Positions 5,587 through 6,578 of a DNA stretch of 6,578 nucleotides are shown piece by piece. Position numbers and translations under genes: made by a program. Below the pieces are notes generated by a model, which saw only the letters and a program-made list of their open reading frames with translations, was not told the origin of the DNA and did no database searches. How positions within the stretch are numbered: the first letter of the stretch is position 1; each line of letters begins with the position of its first letter. Source of the DNA: Gammaproteobacteria bacterium (GTDB taxonomy: Bacteria > Pseudomonadota > Gammaproteobacteria > Chromatiales > Chromatiaceae); contig JAUXGQ010000090.1 in NCBI GenBank assembly GCA_030621975.1, positions 1 to 6,578 on the forward strand, given 5' to 3'.

Positions 5587-6578
5587 AACGCCGGGTGTTT
5601 GTGTGGTCTTTGGCACTCGCCGCGGGTGGCGGGGCGCTCTCGTGCAGCCGCGACTGGCTGCCGACCCGAGGTCTGTACAATCCTTGTCTCGATCCCCGCC
5701 TTCCGCAGGCGCTTGCTGACCACCCCGCCGTATCCGGGGCTTTGCAGGGTCTCGATGGGACAAAGCTCTGGGATTGTCATGTGCACCTGGTTGGCACCGG
5801 AAGTGACGCGGCGCCGGAGGTGTGGGTGAATCCCGCGTTGGACAGTCCCTGGCACCCCGTCCAGGCAGCCCAGAAACGACTCTACTTGAATGCGTCCTGT
5901 GTTACCGAGCAACAGGGAGGCGACGGGGCCTACATCGACCGTTTGGTGACGCTGTTGGATGCGCTCCCTGAGATGCGTCTCCTGCTGCTGGCGTTCGATT
6001 ACAACTATGACGAAGGCGGGCGGCGCAGGGAGGATCTCAGCACCTTTTACATTTCCAATGCCTACGCGCAGGCTGTGGCGGCGCGCCACCCGCGATTGGA
6101 ATGGGTATGCTCGGTGCACCCGTATCGGGAGGACGCCGTCGAGGCACTGGAGTGGTCGGCGGCACGGGGCGCCAGGGCCGTCAAGTGTTTGCCACCGGCC
6201 ATGGGCATGGATCCGTCTTCGCCGCGCTGCGATCCCTTTTACGAGGTCATGCGACGCCTCAATCTGCCACTGCTCTCGCACGGCGGCGATGAACTGGCAG
6301 CCCAGGGAGGCGGGCACCAGGACTTTGGCAACCCGCTGCTGCTGCGGCGTGCCCTCGATCACGGTGTGCGCGTGATCGTGGCCCATTGCGCATCCCTGGG
6401 TGCGGGGCTCGATCTGCGGCGTCCGGGAAAGGCGCCACCCAAGGTGCGCAATTTCATCCTGTTCATGGACATGATGAGAGATCCGGTTTACGAGAAGCTG
6501 TTGTATGGCGATCTGTCCGCGACGACCCAGATCAACCGGGCCCCGGAGGCGCTGAAGACGCTTCTGACGGCGGATGAT
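5583..6578 (+). CDS. Exported amidohydrolase, amidohydrolase-2 (TIM-barrel metal hydrolase) family, C-terminus cut by window edge
   Basis: The open frame from ATG 5583 to the right edge gives 332 residues with no stop. The N-terminus MKRRVFVWSLALAAGGGALS ends at Cys21. It has a twin-arginine-like RR-x-F pair and a hydrophobic core. ALSC is a poor lipobox, so export is likely but the route (Tat, Sec or lipoprotein) is open. Metal-site motifs are in order: DCHVHL with H66 and H68, AVKCLPP with K201, PLLSHGGDE with H233, and VIVAHCASLG with H268. LLYGDLSA (307-313) resembles the strand before the last loop of this family. The final metal-binding Asp, usually in a GSD/GTD segment, would lie past the edge. 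Relatives (ACMSD-type and other PF04909 enzymes) perform metal-dependent hydrolysis or decarboxylation; the substrate here is unknown. An in-frame TGA at 5541 excludes an earlier start. Its start overlaps the small ORF by 4 bp. Confidence 0.9.
   Translation, partial: MKRRVFVWSLALAAGGGALSCSRDWLPTRGLYNPCLDPRLPQALADHPAVSGALQGLDGTKLWDCHVHLVGTGSDAAPEVWVNPALDSPWHPVQAAQKRLYLNASCVTEQQGGDGAYIDRLVTLLDALPEMRLLLLAFDYNYDEGGRRREDLSTFYISNAYAQAVAARHPRLEWVCSVHPYREDAVEALEWSAARGARAVKCLPPAMGMDPSSPRCDPFYEVMRRLNLPLLSHGGDELAAQGGGHQDFGNPLLLRRALDHGVRVIVAHCASLGAGLDLRRPGKAPPKVRNFILFMDMMRDPVYEKLLYGDLSATTQINRAPEALKTLLTADD

Noticed and set aside
5457..6386. 309-codon minus-strand open frame opposite the amidohydrolase
   Set aside because: The plus strand carries ordered metal-site motifs of a known family. 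The antisense product is His/Arg/Gln-rich with no family resemblance, typical of a shadow frame.

Overview
The window looks like chromosomal DNA from a GC-rich proteobacterium, most likely a gammaproteobacterium. I infer this from a tripartite-type RND efflux operon headed by a lipoprotein adaptor, an OmpA-family C-terminus, strong Shine-Dalgarno motifs and GC-rich third codon positions. No rRNA, tRNA or CRISPR array is visible. Species cannot be told from the sequence.

Layout, left to right. Positions 1-89 (+) hold the last 28 codons of an OmpA-family peptidoglycan-binding protein that enters from the left. Positions 90-193 are a short, AT-richer convergent spacer with nested inverted repeats and a direct repeat. 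Positions 194-4478 (-) are a two-gene efflux operon: a lipoprotein membrane-fusion adaptor (370 aa) followed after one base by an RND inner-membrane pump (1056 aa). Upstream of the adaptor, on the opposite strand at about 4509-4634, lies an eroded internal piece of an IS6-type transposase. Positions 4657-5301 (-) encode a four-helix DUF599 membrane protein. Positions 5302-5502 are a divergent control region with a plausible sigma-70 promoter in each direction. The rightward promoter carries a 12-bp palindrome between its -35 and -10 boxes. From 5503 (+) a 27-codon ORF with a good ribosome-binding site overlaps, by ATGA, the start of an exported amidohydrolase of the amidohydrolase-2 family, which runs off the right edge.

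How the parts may work together. The adaptor and pump would form the inner-membrane and periplasmic parts of an efflux complex. No outer-membrane channel and no regulator are encoded in the window, so a TolC-like protein from elsewhere would be needed. The leftward genes (DUF599, adaptor, pump) share a strand, but the 178-bp gap with the transposase remnant may separate them into two transcription units. The rightward unit (small ORF plus amidohydrolase) appears separately controlled and translationally coupled. I see no clearly new multi-gene system. The most informative unexplained parts are the transposase fossil in front of the pump operon, the small-ORF/operator arrangement in front of the amidohydrolase, and the structured repeat at the convergent junction.
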